Shown here: positions 1 to 6,984 of the stretch, one piece after another | How the letters are laid out: each line of letters starts with the position of its first letter | Position numbering within the stretch: the stretch's first letter is position 1 | Origin: Oceanococcus sp041624435 | GTDB lineage: Bacteria > Pseudomonadota > Gammaproteobacteria > Nevskiales > Oceanococcaceae | Reading direction: 5' to 3' | NCBI GenBank assembly: GCA_041624435.1 | Contig: JBFJVB010000002.1 | Span: forward strand, 1 to 64,000 | DNA length: 64,000 nt | The notes under the pieces: model-generated | What the model saw: only the letters and a program-made list of their open reading frames with translations | The model's database searches: none | Told to the model about the DNA's origin: nothing | Translations under genes and position numbers: made by a program

Positions 1-1
1 C

Positions 2-283
2 GGCTACAAGTTCCCGCTTCGGACAGCTCTGCTCCTGGCGCCTTGGTCAAGTATTTCCTGTGTCAGTTGTAAGGAATCCCTTCGGCCCAACCGCTTGTTC
101 TTGTTCTCGGTGACGCCAGTATTTGCCCTTGTCGAGTTTCCTGCTTTCTTGATGCAAGAGCACGCCCGTCAAACCGGCAGCGTTCTCCTCGACATCATTT
201 GGCCCATCTACGCGTTGTCCGGCTTTGCCGCCATGACCATAGCCGTGCTGAAATTGTCCCGTTTGCAACTGGCCCGAAAGTAA
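2..283 (+). CDS. Partial small membrane protein (integron cassette ORF)
   Basis: The reading frame is open from the window edge, so the true start is outside. The visible part is about 93 residues. It holds a hydrophobic stretch (FLFSVTPVFALVEFPAFL) and a second one (LLDIIWPIYALSGFAAMTIAVL), suggesting two membrane helices, and ends in a basic tail (KLSRLQLARK). A TTG at 95 could be a start if the upstream part is not coding. The stop lies 28 bp before the first attC, the normal layout of a gene cassette. I do not recognise the family. Confidence 0.45.
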   Translation, partial: GYKFPLRTALLLAPWSSISCVSCKESLRPNRLFLFSVTPVFALVEFPAFLMQEHARQTGSVLLDIIWPIYALSGFAAMTIAVLKLSRLQLARK

Positions 284-310
284 AATGGCTAATGCACTGA
301 TCAAGCGGGC

Positions 311-409
311 GCCTGACATTTCGTTGCAGCGGACGTTTGACCCGCCGCCCATTTTTGCTATCGCGAAAACGGCCGCCGCCTCAAACGCACCTGAACGTGG
401 GCGTTGGGC
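311..409 (+). other. attC recombination site A
   Basis: The left core-like box GCCTGAC (311-317) differs by one base from RYYYAAC. The right core GTTGGGC (403-409) fits GTTRRRY. Internal blocks align with sites B and C, including GTTTGACCCGCCGCCC on the left and CGCCTCAAACGCACCTGA on the right. The centre contains the imperfect hairpin CATTTTTGCTATCGCGAAAA. It ends the truncated first cassette. Confidence 0.75.
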
Positions 410-412
410 GTC

Positions 413-742
413 ATGAAGACATCTCTATCTGAACTGCTGGCGAACATCCCTGGGGCACCATCAGAGCAATGGCCCGAGGGAGATCGCTACGCTGTCGGTT
501 TTGAGCATGGAACGATGTCTCTTGGGTTCTACTCCCCCGTTGGAGTCGACCCACAAAGGCCACACAAAAGAGACGAGATCTACATTGTTCAATCCGGGGC
601 AAGTGAGTTTGTTCTGGACGGAGAGCGAATAAACCTCAAGACGGGGGATGCCGTATTCGTACCCGCGCAGGTCGAGCATAATTTCGAAAATTTCACTTCG
701 GATTTCGGTGCCTGGGTGGTCTTCTGGGGTCCAGACGAATGA
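413..742 (+). CDS. Small single-domain cupin protein
   Basis: This 109-residue protein has the conserved small beta-barrel (cupin_2) pattern. Motif 1 includes RPHKRDEIYIVQSG with the metal-site His and Glu, followed by a GERINLKTGDAVFVPA turn and motif 2 VEHNFENF. Length is normal for a one-domain cupin. I start at ATG 413, just downstream of the attC core; an in-frame TTG at 404 lies inside the attC and is less likely. No Shine-Dalgarno is visible, so expression may depend on cassette-array transcription. Its stop overlaps the next start (ATGA at 739-742), so the two genes are probably co-translated in one cassette. Substrate is unknown; many such cupins bind small molecules or a metal. Confidence 0.75.
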   Translation: MKTSLSELLANIPGAPSEQWPEGDRYAVGFEHGTMSLGFYSPVGVDPQRPHKRDEIYIVQSGASEFVLDGERINLKTGDAVFVPAQVEHNFENFTSDFGAWVVFWGPDE

Positions 743-1155
743 TTCATGTAAGGCCATATGCTCCGGGGGATCGAGAAGCTCTTGCTGAGTTGTGGTGTCG
801 CGTATTTCCTGATGATCCGCCGCACAATGAACCCAACGACGTGATTGAGGCCAAGCTCAAGGTGGATTCTTTGATTTTCGTCGCTGAAGACAACGGCAGG
901 GTCACTGGTGCCGTGATGGCCGGGTACGACGGGCACAGGGGCTGGCTCTATGCGGTCGCCGTCGATGTCACTACAAGGCGATGCGGCGTCGGTTCTTTGC
1001 TTGTGAAATCCGCCGTGGCAGAGCTGAAGCGGCTTGGTTGTATTAAGGTAAATCTGCAAATCCGTGCATCAAATGCAGCCGTGGTGTCGTTTTATGAATC
1101 CCTCGGATTCAAGGTCGAGGACAGAATCAGCATGGGAGCGCTGCTGACGCCATGA
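739..1155 (+). CDS. GNAT-family N-acetyltransferase
   Basis: This is a 138-residue single-domain GNAT protein. The acetyl-CoA pyrophosphate loop is RRCGVGSLLVKSA (about residues 82-94), close to the R/Q-x-x-G-x-G/A consensus. It is preceded by the beta-4 strand LYAVAVDV and followed by the C-terminal motif NAAVVSFYESLGF typical of RimI/YpeA-like acetyltransferases. It would transfer acetyl from acetyl-CoA to an amine; the acceptor cannot be read from sequence. It overlaps the cupin gene by four bases, making a two-gene cassette, and its stop is directly followed by attC site B. Acetyltransferases are common integron cargo. Confidence 0.85.
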   Translation: MIHVRPYAPGDREALAELWCRVFPDDPPHNEPNDVIEAKLKVDSLIFVAEDNGRVTGAVMAGYDGHRGWLYAVAVDVTTRRCGVGSLLVKSAVAELKRLGCIKVNLQIRASNAAVVSFYESLGFKVEDRISMGALLTP

Positions 1156-1156
1156 C

Positions 1157-1254
1157 GCCCAACAATCGTTGCACCGGACATTTGACCCGCCACCCACTTT
1201 TGCTGTCGCAAAAGTAGGTGGCGCCTCAAACGCACCTGAGCTCAGGCGTTAGGG
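1157..1254 (+). other. attC recombination site B
   Basis: The left core GCCCAAC (1157-1163) matches RYYYAAC. The right core GTTAGGG (1248-1254) matches GTTRRRY except for the last base. Between them lies the strongest internal hairpin of the three sites, CCACCCACTTTTGC paired with GCAAAAGTAGGTGG. Outer arms also pair imperfectly. The site starts two bases after the GNAT stop codon. Confidence 0.85.
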
Positions 1255-1269
1255 TTAGGAGGTGTGTAA

Positions 1270-1704
1270 ATGCAATATCCGGTAGTTATCCATAAAGACC
1301 CAGACTCCGATTACGGAGTAACTGTTCCAGATCTTCCTGGCTGTTTCTCTGCAGGAGATTCAATTGAAGAAGCGTTGGAGGGAGCAAGAGAAGCTATCGA
1401 GTGCCATCTCGAAGGCCTTCTGATGGATGAAGAAGAAATTCCGTTGCCTAAAGCGATTGATACTCATCGAGATGATGAAAACTTTCGCGACGGTATTTGG
1501 GCTTTAGTAGCTATCGATATCACACAACTCTCTGGCAAGACAAAGCGTGTGAATGTTTCCGTCCCTGAGAGGCTTCTTAAAAAAATCGATGGTTTTGCAG
1601 CCCGTCATAACGAGACACGTTCTGGGTTCTTGGTTTCATCTGCATTGGAGGTCATGGCGCGTGAGGGTGTTGCCGCCCAAAAAATCGCTGCAGGGGACAT
1701 TTGA
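1270..1704 (+). CDS. HicB-like antitoxin without a visible HicA partner
   Basis: This is a 144-residue two-domain protein. Residues 1-70 form the HicB-like alpha/beta fold (DYGVTVPDLPGCFSAGDSIE, then an EALEGAREAIECHLEGL helix). Residues 95-130 form a ribbon-helix-helix-like segment (KRVNVSVPERLLKKIDGFA, then SGFLVSSALEVMA). HicB normally neutralises the HicA mRNA-cleaving toxin and represses the hicAB promoter. No HicA-like ORF occurs in this cassette, so it is a solo antitoxin. A strong ribosome site (TTAGGAGGT) lies 8-9 bases before ATG 1270, just after the attC B core. The last ten codons run into attC site C, so part of the recombination site is protein-coding. Confidence 0.85.
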   Translation: MQYPVVIHKDPDSDYGVTVPDLPGCFSAGDSIEEALEGAREAIECHLEGLLMDEEEIPLPKAIDTHRDDENFRDGIWALVAIDITQLSGKTKRVNVSVPERLLKKIDGFAARHNETRSGFLVSSALEVMAREGVAAQKIAAGDI

Positions 1705-1773
1705 CCCACTGCCCATTTTTGCTAACGTAAAAACAGGCATCGCCTCAAATGCCGGTGAACTCAGGCGTCAGGT
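1675..1773 (+). other. attC recombination site C (last recognisable one)
   Basis: The left core GCCCAAA (1675-1681) has one mismatch to RYYYAAC and lies inside the hicB coding sequence. The right core GTCAGGT (1767-1773) has one mismatch to GTTRRRY. Internal blocks GACATTTGACCC and CGCCTCAAA align with sites A and B. The right core also contains the vapC stop codon of the opposite strand (1768-1770). The two core mismatches may make this site less active. Confidence 0.75.
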
Positions 1774-2169
1774 GCTTTGTAGTGCTCTCTTTAGGCCCAA
1801 GTGCTCATGAAACGGCTCGAAACCCCGGTCGGCCTGCAGCAGTGGCAATTTGTGCTCAATGCAGTATGTAGCAATGACGCAATCGATCATCTTACGGACA
1901 GTGAAGCCCTTGGCTCTGAGCTTTCGGAAATTCTTCGCGCTTCGTATCGCAATTTGCTTGCCCGCCAGTTCAAGCACGGTCACCGTCTCGAACAGTTCCA
2001 ATGCCGTGCGAAAGTCCTTGTCCTTGCGAAAGCCTTGGAGCACTTCCACAAGCATCAGATCTCCTATCGCAACGGGCCGCAGGCCCAAGCTGTCGGAGAG
2101 TAACTGCGTTGCGGCGGTTTCTGCGCCGTTGAAAAAATCGATCCAAACGCTGGAATCGACCAAAATCAC
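1768..2169 (-). CDS. vapC: VapC-type PIN-domain ribonuclease toxin
   Basis: This is a 133-residue PIN domain with a full acidic quartet: Asp5 (ILVDSSVW), Glu42 (LMLVEVLQG), Asp96 (KMIDCVIA) and Asp114 (LLQADRGFEPF). The family cleaves tRNA or rRNA under Mg2+ and is held inactive by VapB. The start is GTG, overlapping the vapB stop by one base (TAGTG), so the pair is translationally coupled. Its stop codon sits inside the right core of attC site C. The pair is antiparallel to the preceding cassette genes. It may be an inverted cassette or the chromosomal gene at the end of the array. Confidence 0.9.
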   Translation of the reverse strand: MILVDSSVWIDFFNGAETAATQLLSDSLGLRPVAIGDLMLVEVLQGFRKDKDFRTALELFETVTVLELAGKQIAIRSAKNFRKLRAKGFTVRKMIDCVIATYCIEHKLPLLQADRGFEPFHEHLGLKRALQST

Positions 2170-2360
2170 TAATCGGTTCTCATCTCGTCAAGGTCGCCTT
2201 CCCAGCGGAGCTTTCCTTTGAACTGCTTGATGCGTTCCTGTTTCTTCAGTCTAATCAGTGTCTTGAGGCCAAGTTCAACGGCTTCCTTTTTAGTGCGTGC
2301 ACCGGTCATGGCCAGGGCATCGGACATCAGGGTGTCGTCAATTTCAATGTTGGTTCGCAT
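2169..2360 (-). CDS. vapB: VapB-type antitoxin
   Basis: This 63-residue protein begins MRTNIEIDDTLMSDALAMTG and continues TKKEAVELGLKTLIRLKKQE, the N-terminal DNA-binding helix arrangement of the VapB family (VapB_antitoxin, PF09957 type). Its C-terminus (RWEGDLDEMRTD) is the usual acidic toxin-wrapping tail. It would block VapC and, as a complex with it, repress its own promoter. It lies directly upstream of vapC with a one-base overlap. A perfect 10-bp palindrome 20 bp upstream of the start is a plausible operator. Confidence 0.9.
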   Translation of the reverse strand: MRTNIEIDDTLMSDALAMTGARTKKEAVELGLKTLIRLKKQERIKQFKGKLRWEGDLDEMRTD

Positions 2361-2379
2361 GGCAAAGCCAATGTGTAAA

Positions 2380-2389
2380 GTGACGTCAC
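2380..2389. promoter_or_regulatory. Candidate VapB/VapBC operator palindrome
   Basis: GTGACGTCAC is a perfect palindrome 20-29 bp upstream of the vapB start. It is flanked by TGTGT (2372-2376) and ACACA (2395-2399), an off-centre outer repeat. Position and symmetry suit autoregulation by the VapBC complex. This is inferred from position only. Confidence 0.45.
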
Positions 2390-2399
2390 ATCATACACA

Positions 2400-2830
2400 C
2401 CAAGCGCTCATAGGTGCCAGATTGACTAAGCGCCTGCATTTTCTCTAATCGCTCGCGAACACTCAGCGATAAATACCGTTCGAGCATAGCCCGCCTCGCC
2501 CCAGCGCGGCTCGCATACCGCCATTGGTCTGCGTTCGTATGGTTCATGGCTTACGCCCACCGAGGATTGGCGGGTGGCGTGACTCAAGTGTGTTCGCCGC
2601 TTGGATTTCGCGTCGGCGCTCAATATCGTCCAGGTCCGGATACGCCCAACCGCCGATTTCATCGGATACCGTATTCTGGGTCAGACTGATATATCTGCGC
2701 ATCCGGGGCGCAGACCTCGGCACCAGACCCGGCCCCGGCAATACGCGACTTTGTGGGCATTTATGCCCTCACCCCCCGGATATGCCCCCAACGGCCTTGA
2801 GATTCAATAGGCCGAGAGACATCAAGGCAC
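2400..2830. other. Region without a recognisable gene between vapBC and the secG operon terminator
   Basis: No ORF here has a convincing family signature. The best is a minus-strand frame at 2544-2741 (65 codons, with SLTQNTVSDEIGGWAYPDLD), which reads like protein but has no recognisable domain and no good ribosome site. It may be a remnant. No further attC is visible. A short hairpin GGGCATTTATGCCC occurs near 2756-2769. Confidence 0.4.
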
Positions 2831-2854
2831 AAAAAAGCCCCGTCTAGCGGGGCT
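2831..2854 (-). terminator. Intrinsic terminator after tRNA-Leu
   Basis: Read on the minus strand, AGCCCCGCTAGACGGGGCT is a GC stem with a short loop followed by six T. It closes the folP-glmM-tpiA-secG-tRNA-Leu transcription unit about 47 bp after the tRNA. Confidence 0.85.
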
Positions 2855-2900
2855 CTTCGTGGTTTCCCGGGACTTCGTGCACTGTCCTGAAACCTAGTTA

Positions 2901-2985
2901 TGGTGCCGGCGATGAGACTCGAACTCATACGGCTTTCGCCACTACCCCCTCAAGATAGCGTGTCTACCAATTCCACCACGTCGGC
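2901..2985 (-). tRNA. tRNA-Leu (anticodon GAG)
   Basis: On the minus strand the cloverleaf starts GCCGACGTGGTGGAATTGG and ends CGCCGGCACCA with an encoded CCA. The anticodon stem CTATC/GGTAG encloses the loop TTGAGGG, giving anticodon GAG, which reads CUC/CUU. A long variable arm is present, as expected for class II tRNA-Leu. The T arm contains GAGTTCGAGTCTC. The acceptor stem has one A-C mismatch at pair 5. The gene follows secG by 24 bp, a gene order conserved in many gammaproteobacteria. Confidence 0.95.
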
Positions 2986-3009
2986 ATAACTACAAGTGAA
3001 ACGCCTGAA

Positions 3010-3351
3010 TTATTCAGGCACTTCGGAAGGTGGCACCTGCTGCGTCGTGGCTTCGACGGCCGGCACCGGATTCGCCGCCGGTTCGACCAATCCCTGAGTA
3101 ATACTTTGACGTTCGCTGGTGCCACGCGCAACCAGGATCGCCAGAACCAGGCTGGTAATGAAAAACAGAGTCGCCAGTCCGGCGGTGCTGCGGCTCAGGA
3201 AACTGGCCGCGCCGCGCGCACCAAACACGGTGCCCGATGAACCGCTGCCGAAGGCCGCGCCCGCATCCGCACCTTTACCGTGCTGAAGCAGGATCAATGC
3301 GATCACGCTTACCGCCAGTACCACCTGAACCACAACCAAAACTGTATACAT
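3010..3351 (-). CDS. secG: Preprotein translocase subunit SecG
   Basis: This 113-residue protein has two membrane helices: VLVVVQVVLAVSVIALILLQ near the start and LATLFFITSLVLAILVA around residues 60-78. Between them is the conserved cytoplasmic loop HGKGADAGAAFGSGSSGTVFG. SecG joins SecY and SecE in the inner-membrane translocon and stimulates SecA-driven export. I start at ATG 3351 (MYTVLVVVQ) rather than upstream, because that places the first helix at the N-terminus as in the family. The Pro/Ala/Val/Glu-rich C-tail is a normal low-complexity extension. It lies 22 bp after tpiA and 24 bp before tRNA-Leu, so it is co-transcribed. Confidence 0.95.
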   Translation of the reverse strand: MYTVLVVVQVVLAVSVIALILLQHGKGADAGAAFGSGSSGTVFGARGAASFLSRSTAGLATLFFITSLVLAILVARGTSERQSITQGLVEPAANPVPAVEATTQQVPPSEVPE

Positions 3352-3373
3352 GTTAATTACTTGTCTGAAAAAT

Positions 3374-4138
3374 TCACGCCGACGCCTGGGCCGCGCGACA
3401 AATGTCCAAAAAGGCTTCGGCATCCAGGGCCGCACCACCGATCAGACCACCATCGATATCGGCCTGGGAGAACAATTCCGCGGCATTATCGGGTTTGACG
3501 CTGCCGCCATAAAGGATGCGCAGGCAATCCGCAATTTTAGCATCTTTTTCGGCCACCGCACCACGTAATATCTGATGAACCTGCTGCGCCTGCTCCGGAG
3601 TTGCGGTCCGCCCGGTGCCGATGGCCCATACCGGCTCGTAGGCGAGGATGGCCTGTTGCAGCGCTGCGACCCCACAGCGCTCCAGCACTGCGGAGAGTTG
3701 CGCCAGCACCACGGCTTCGGTCTCGCCATCTTCGCGCTGCGCCAGGGTTTCCCCGACACAGATGATCGGCACCAGTCCAGCCGCCTGGGCCCGTTCGACT
3801 TTCTCGGCCACGCCCTCATCGGACTCCCCAAGCAATCCGCGCCGCTCCGAATGACCAACGATGACGTATTTGCACCCGAACTCGGTGAGCATTCGCCCGC
3901 TGATTTCGCCAGTGTAGGCGCCGCTGTCAGCCCAGGAACTGAGGTTCTGGGCACCCAGCGCCAGTCCGGTGCCGGCCACAACCGCACTCACCGCAGGCAG
4001 ATACACGTAAGGCGGACACACCACAACATCCGGTCCATCCGGCAGGGCCTGGGCAATCTGTCCGGCCAGTTCACCGACCTGGCTCAGACTGCCGTGCATC
4101 TTCCAATTTCCCGCTACGCAATATGTTCTCTGGCTCAA
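3374..4138 (-). CDS. tpiA: Triosephosphate isomerase
   Basis: This is a full-length 254-residue TIM barrel that interconverts dihydroxyacetone phosphate and glyceraldehyde-3-phosphate. All catalytic motifs are present: the N-terminal Lys in AGNWKMHG, the His in VIVGHSERR, and the Glu in AYEPVWAIGTG followed by the flexible loop TGRTATPEQ. The phosphate-binding LYGGSVKPDNA and GLIGGAALD complete the site. ATG overlaps the glmM stop by four bases, indicating translational coupling. The glmM-tpiA-secG order occurs in several gammaproteobacterial groups, whereas E. coli has only glmM-secG here. Confidence 0.98.
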   Translation of the reverse strand: MSQRTYCVAGNWKMHGSLSQVGELAGQIAQALPDGPDVVVCPPYVYLPAVSAVVAGTGLALGAQNLSSWADSGAYTGEISGRMLTEFGCKYVIVGHSERRGLLGESDEGVAEKVERAQAAGLVPIICVGETLAQREDGETEAVVLAQLSAVLERCGVAALQQAILAYEPVWAIGTGRTATPEQAQQVHQILRGAVAEKDAKIADCLRILYGGSVKPDNAAELFSQADIDGGLIGGAALDAEAFLDICRAAQASA

Positions 4139-5487
4139 GACATTCCCCCCGTTAGCTGTTTGACCACGGCCGCCAGATTATTGACGACCGCCTGAATCTG
4201 ACTTGCATCCTGCCCTTCTGCCATGACCCGAATCAAGGGTTCGGTTCCGGAAGGGCGCAGCAGCACACGGCCTGCGCTGCCCAGTTCGGCCTCCAGCGAT
4301 CGCAGCATCGACTGCACCGAGGCATCTTCCATCACCGCTGCGGCGGCCGCTCCCGCAGGCAGTCGCACATTGATCATTTGCTGCGGGTATTTTTCCACTC
4401 CGGCCAGTAAATCACGCAGGGACAGGCCGGTGCGTGACATTTCGCACAGCACCTGCAAAGCGGCCACGCTACCGTCTCCGGTGGTGCTGCGATCCAGGCA
4501 GATCAAATGCCCGGAGGATTCCCCCCCAAGCGAGGCGCCGTGCTCCTGCATCATGCTCAGGACGTAGCGATCGCCGACCGGTGCCCGCAGGAATTCGATC
4601 CCCCCGCGCTGCAAGGCGTTTTCGACACCGAGATTGCTCATCAGCGTACCCACCACCGGGCCGTGCAGGCGCTGCCGGGCCTGGCGGGCCCGGGCGATGA
4701 TGTAGAGAATCTCGTCGCCATCGACCACCCGCCCCTGATCATCGACCATGATGCAGCGGTCCGCATCGCCATCCAGGGCGATGCCCAGATCCGCGGCTTC
4801 ATCCACGACCGCTTCCTGCAAGGCCGCGGGATGAGTCGACCCGCATTCGGTATTGATATTCAATCCGTCGGGAGCCGCGCCGATGAGCCGCACGTCCGCG
4901 CCCAGTTCCCTCAGCACATGGGGGGTGACGTGGTAAGCCGCTCCATGGGCGCAATCCAGCACCAGGCGAAAACCCTGGAGCGACTGTCCCCGGAAGGTGG
5001 ACTTGCAGAATTCCACATAGCGTCCTGCCGCATCGTCCACGCGCCGCGCCTTACCAAACTGGGCCGGCTCCACGCAGGTTTGCGGCGCATCCAGCTCCGC
5101 CTCGATGGCCGCTTCCAGCTCGTCGGACAACTTGTATCCATCGCCACCGAACAGTTTGATCCCATTGTCGTGAAAAGGATTGTGCGAAGCACTGATCACG
5201 ACGCCCAGTTGCGCCCGAAAAGTCTGGGTCAGATAGGCCACGGCCGGCGTCGGCATGGGACCCAGCAACAACACATCGGCGCCGCTCGCGGACAGCCCCG
5301 CCTCCAGGGCCGATTCCAGCATGTAACCCGACAGGCGGGTGTCCTTGCCGATCACCACCTTCGGACGGGATGTCTGCCGCCGCAAGGTCTTGCCCAAGGA
5401 CATGCCCAGCTGCATCACGAATTGCGGGGTCATCGGCGCATCGCCGACCCGACCGCGAATTCCGTCGGTTCCAAAATACTTTTTCAT
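4135..5487 (-). CDS. glmM: Phosphoglucosamine mutase
   Basis: GlmM converts glucosamine-6-phosphate to glucosamine-1-phosphate for UDP-GlcNAc, peptidoglycan and LPS. The 450-residue length is typical. It begins KKYFGTDGIRGRVGDAPMTP. The phosphoserine loop is GVVISASHNPFHDNGIK, the Mg2+ loop is LDGDADRCI, the sugar-binding loop is GGESSGHLI and the phosphate-binding loop is LRPSGTEPLIRVM. It follows folP by 19 bp and overlaps tpiA, so it sits in the middle of one operon. Confidence 0.98.
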   Translation of the reverse strand: MKKYFGTDGIRGRVGDAPMTPQFVMQLGMSLGKTLRRQTSRPKVVIGKDTRLSGYMLESALEAGLSASGADVLLLGPMPTPAVAYLTQTFRAQLGVVISASHNPFHDNGIKLFGGDGYKLSDELEAAIEAELDAPQTCVEPAQFGKARRVDDAAGRYVEFCKSTFRGQSLQGFRLVLDCAHGAAYHVTPHVLRELGADVRLIGAAPDGLNINTECGSTHPAALQEAVVDEAADLGIALDGDADRCIMVDDQGRVVDGDEILYIIARARQARQRLHGPVVGTLMSNLGVENALQRGGIEFLRAPVGDRYVLSMMQEHGASLGGESSGHLICLDRSTTGDGSVAALQVLCEMSRTGLSLRDLLAGVEKYPQQMINVRLPAGAAAAAVMEDASVQSMLRSLEAELGSAGRVLLRPSGTEPLIRVMAEGQDASQIQAVVNNLAAVVKQLTGGMS

Positions 5488-5506
5488 GGTTTGCTATGTG
5501 TGCACT

Positions 5507-6358
5507 TCAGTGAGCGGTCCGGATTGCTGTCCATAGCCGCAAGGCTTCGGCGGTTTCACCGACATCGTGAACCCGAAGTATTGCAGCCCCGGACTGCGCC
5601 GCCAATAGCGCGGCCTGAACACTGGCCGCGACCCGCTCGTGGGCGGGACGCTCGCCCAGGAGCTGGGCAAACAGGGACTTGCGTGACACGCCGATCAGAA
5701 CGCGTTCAAACACAGTGACCAGTTCGGGTATCGCTTTGAGCAGACTGAGGTTGTGCGCAAGGCTTTTGCCAAAACCGATACCCGGGTCAAACACCAGTTG
5801 CTGCGCTGCCACGCCGCAATTCACCAGCGCGTTGCGCCGGGATTGCAGAAATGCGCTGACTTCGGCCACCACATCGCCGTACTCCGGCGCCGTCTGCATC
5901 GAGCGCGGCGTACCCTGCATGTGCATCAGCACATAACCCAGTTGTGGCCATTGGGCGGCACAGTCCAACGCCCCATCGGCCTGCAGCGCCTGGACATCAT
6001 TGATGATGCTGGCGCCAGCCGCGGCGGCCGCATGCATCACCGCTGGCTTGCTGGTATCGACGGAAATCGGAATTGGCAGGCTTGTGGCCAGGGCCTCCAC
6101 GACCGGAATGACCCGCGCCAGCTCTTCCTCCACGGCCACTGGCGCCGCTCCCGGGCGGGTCGACTCGCCGCCCACGTCGATGATGTGCGCACCCTGCGCA
6201 TGCATGTCGCGGGCGCGCCGGAGTGCGGCGGGCTGCGCGAGGTACTGGCCGCCATCAGAGAAGGAATCCGGTGTGAGATTCAGCACGCCCATGATCAATG
6301 GACGCCCCAATGGCAAGACGAAGTTTCCGCAGCACCATTGCGGTGCGCCAGAAGGCAT
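5507..6358 (-). CDS. folP: Dihydropteroate synthase
   Basis: DHPS condenses p-aminobenzoate with dihydropterin pyrophosphate in folate synthesis and is the sulfonamide target. This 283-residue protein shows the diphosphate loop GVLNLTPDSFSDGG, the pABA loop DVGGESTRPGA, DPGIGFGKSLAHNLSLL and the GVSRKS strand of the pterin site. It is the first identifiable gene of the folP-glmM-tpiA-secG unit and lies 19 bp upstream of glmM. ftsH, often upstream of folP, is absent; grxD lies there instead. Confidence 0.98.
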   Translation of the reverse strand: MPSGAPQWCCGNFVLPLGRPLIMGVLNLTPDSFSDGGQYLAQPAALRRARDMHAQGAHIIDVGGESTRPGAAPVAVEEELARVIPVVEALATSLPIPISVDTSKPAVMHAAAAAGASIINDVQALQADGALDCAAQWPQLGYVLMHMQGTPRSMQTAPEYGDVVAEVSAFLQSRRNALVNCGVAAQQLVFDPGIGFGKSLAHNLSLLKAIPELVTVFERVLIGVSRKSLFAQLLGERPAHERVAASVQAALLAAQSGAAILRVHDVGETAEALRLWTAIRTAH

Positions 6359-6398
6359 TAGCCGCGCGCGCTGACCTGCGGAGCGCAGGCGTGCAGCG

Positions 6399-6737
6399 TC
6401 AGTCTGATTCCGCGGGCGTGGCGCGGCTGGCCGCTTCCAGCACCATCGCTTTCAGCTCGCCGGATTGATGCAGATCCATGGTGATGTCACATCCACCGAT
6501 GAGTTCCCCATTGATGTACAGCTGCGGGAAGGTTGGCCAGTTCGCGTACTGCGGCAGGGCCTGATAGATATCCTGATCTTCGTAAATATTCACGTAGGCG
6601 AACTCGGCGCCGCATTCACCCAGAGCCTGGGATGCGCGAGCCGAAAAGCCACATTGAGGAAAATCGGGCGTGCCCTTCATAAAGATTATGACCGGGTTAT
6701 CCTGAATCGCTTTGCGAATTCTTTCCATTGCGTCCAT
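6399..6737 (-). CDS. grxD: Monothiol glutaredoxin Grx4
   Basis: This 112-residue protein carries the monothiol signature CGFS (in PDFPQCGFSARA) and the glutathione-binding motifs VIIFMKGTP, NWPTFPQLYI and GGCDI. Grx4-type proteins bind a glutathione-ligated [2Fe-2S] cluster and deliver it to acceptor proteins with IscA/BolA partners. It ends 40 bp before folP on the same strand and may share its transcript. A ribosome site (GGAGGAAAA on the minus strand) precedes the ATG at 6737. Length is standard. Confidence 0.96.
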   Translation of the reverse strand: MDAMERIRKAIQDNPVIIFMKGTPDFPQCGFSARASQALGECGAEFAYVNIYEDQDIYQALPQYANWPTFPQLYINGELIGGCDITMDLHQSGELKAMVLEAASRATPAESD

Positions 6738-6984
6738 CAGTTTTCCTCCTGGATGCGCGGGGACAGGTCGAATCCTGCCCTGAAGGGCGCCGGAGTATAA
6801 CGAAACATTGAAATAAAGATAGTCATTGACAAATCCGCCCTAACAGCGTCCGGCAAACCCATGATCGGCGTGGAGAGCCTCCTTGATCGGAACAAAAGCA
6901 CTGACAAAAGCCTAAGACTCTTGCTACGCTTGGGGGTTCAATCTCTCATCAATCGTCTTTGCCACAGGCAAAAGGGACACTATC

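Larger units (their letters stand above)
1..1773 (+). mobile_element. Tail of an integron gene-cassette array
   Basis: Three related attC sites at 311-409, 1157-1254 and 1675-1773 each follow cassette genes on the plus strand. The sites have almost the same length (98-99 bp) and share long blocks: a left block with GACATTTGACCC or a near variant, a central imperfect hairpin around ATTTTTGCT or ACTTTTGCT, and a right block with CGCCTCAAA. Homogeneous attC sites are typical of sedentary chromosomal integrons. Because attC lies 3' of each cassette gene, attI and intI should lie to the left, outside the window. No integrase is seen here. The cassette region also looks less GC-rich than the DNA beyond 3000 (judged by eye). 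Confidence 0.8.

Noticed and set aside
2544..2741. Minus-strand 65-codon ORF in the gap before the secG operon
   Set aside because: It reads as possible protein but has no recognisable domain, no good ribosome site and no conserved neighbour. Kept only as part of the gap description.
2756..2769. Short hairpin GGGCATTTATGCCC
   Set aside because: Five-bp stem, no T-run, no gene context that needs a terminator.
4507..5718. Long plus-strand ORF antisense to glmM and folP
   Set aside because: It is the complement frame of two well-defined genes in GC-rich DNA, with no domain of its own. The same applies to other long antisense frames such as those over sppA, prpE and the aldehyde dehydrogenase gene.
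6738..6984. Promoters for grxD and sodB in the divergent gap
   Set aside because: TATACT-like and TTGTCA-like hexamers occur but not at a proper spacing; no confident call is possible.
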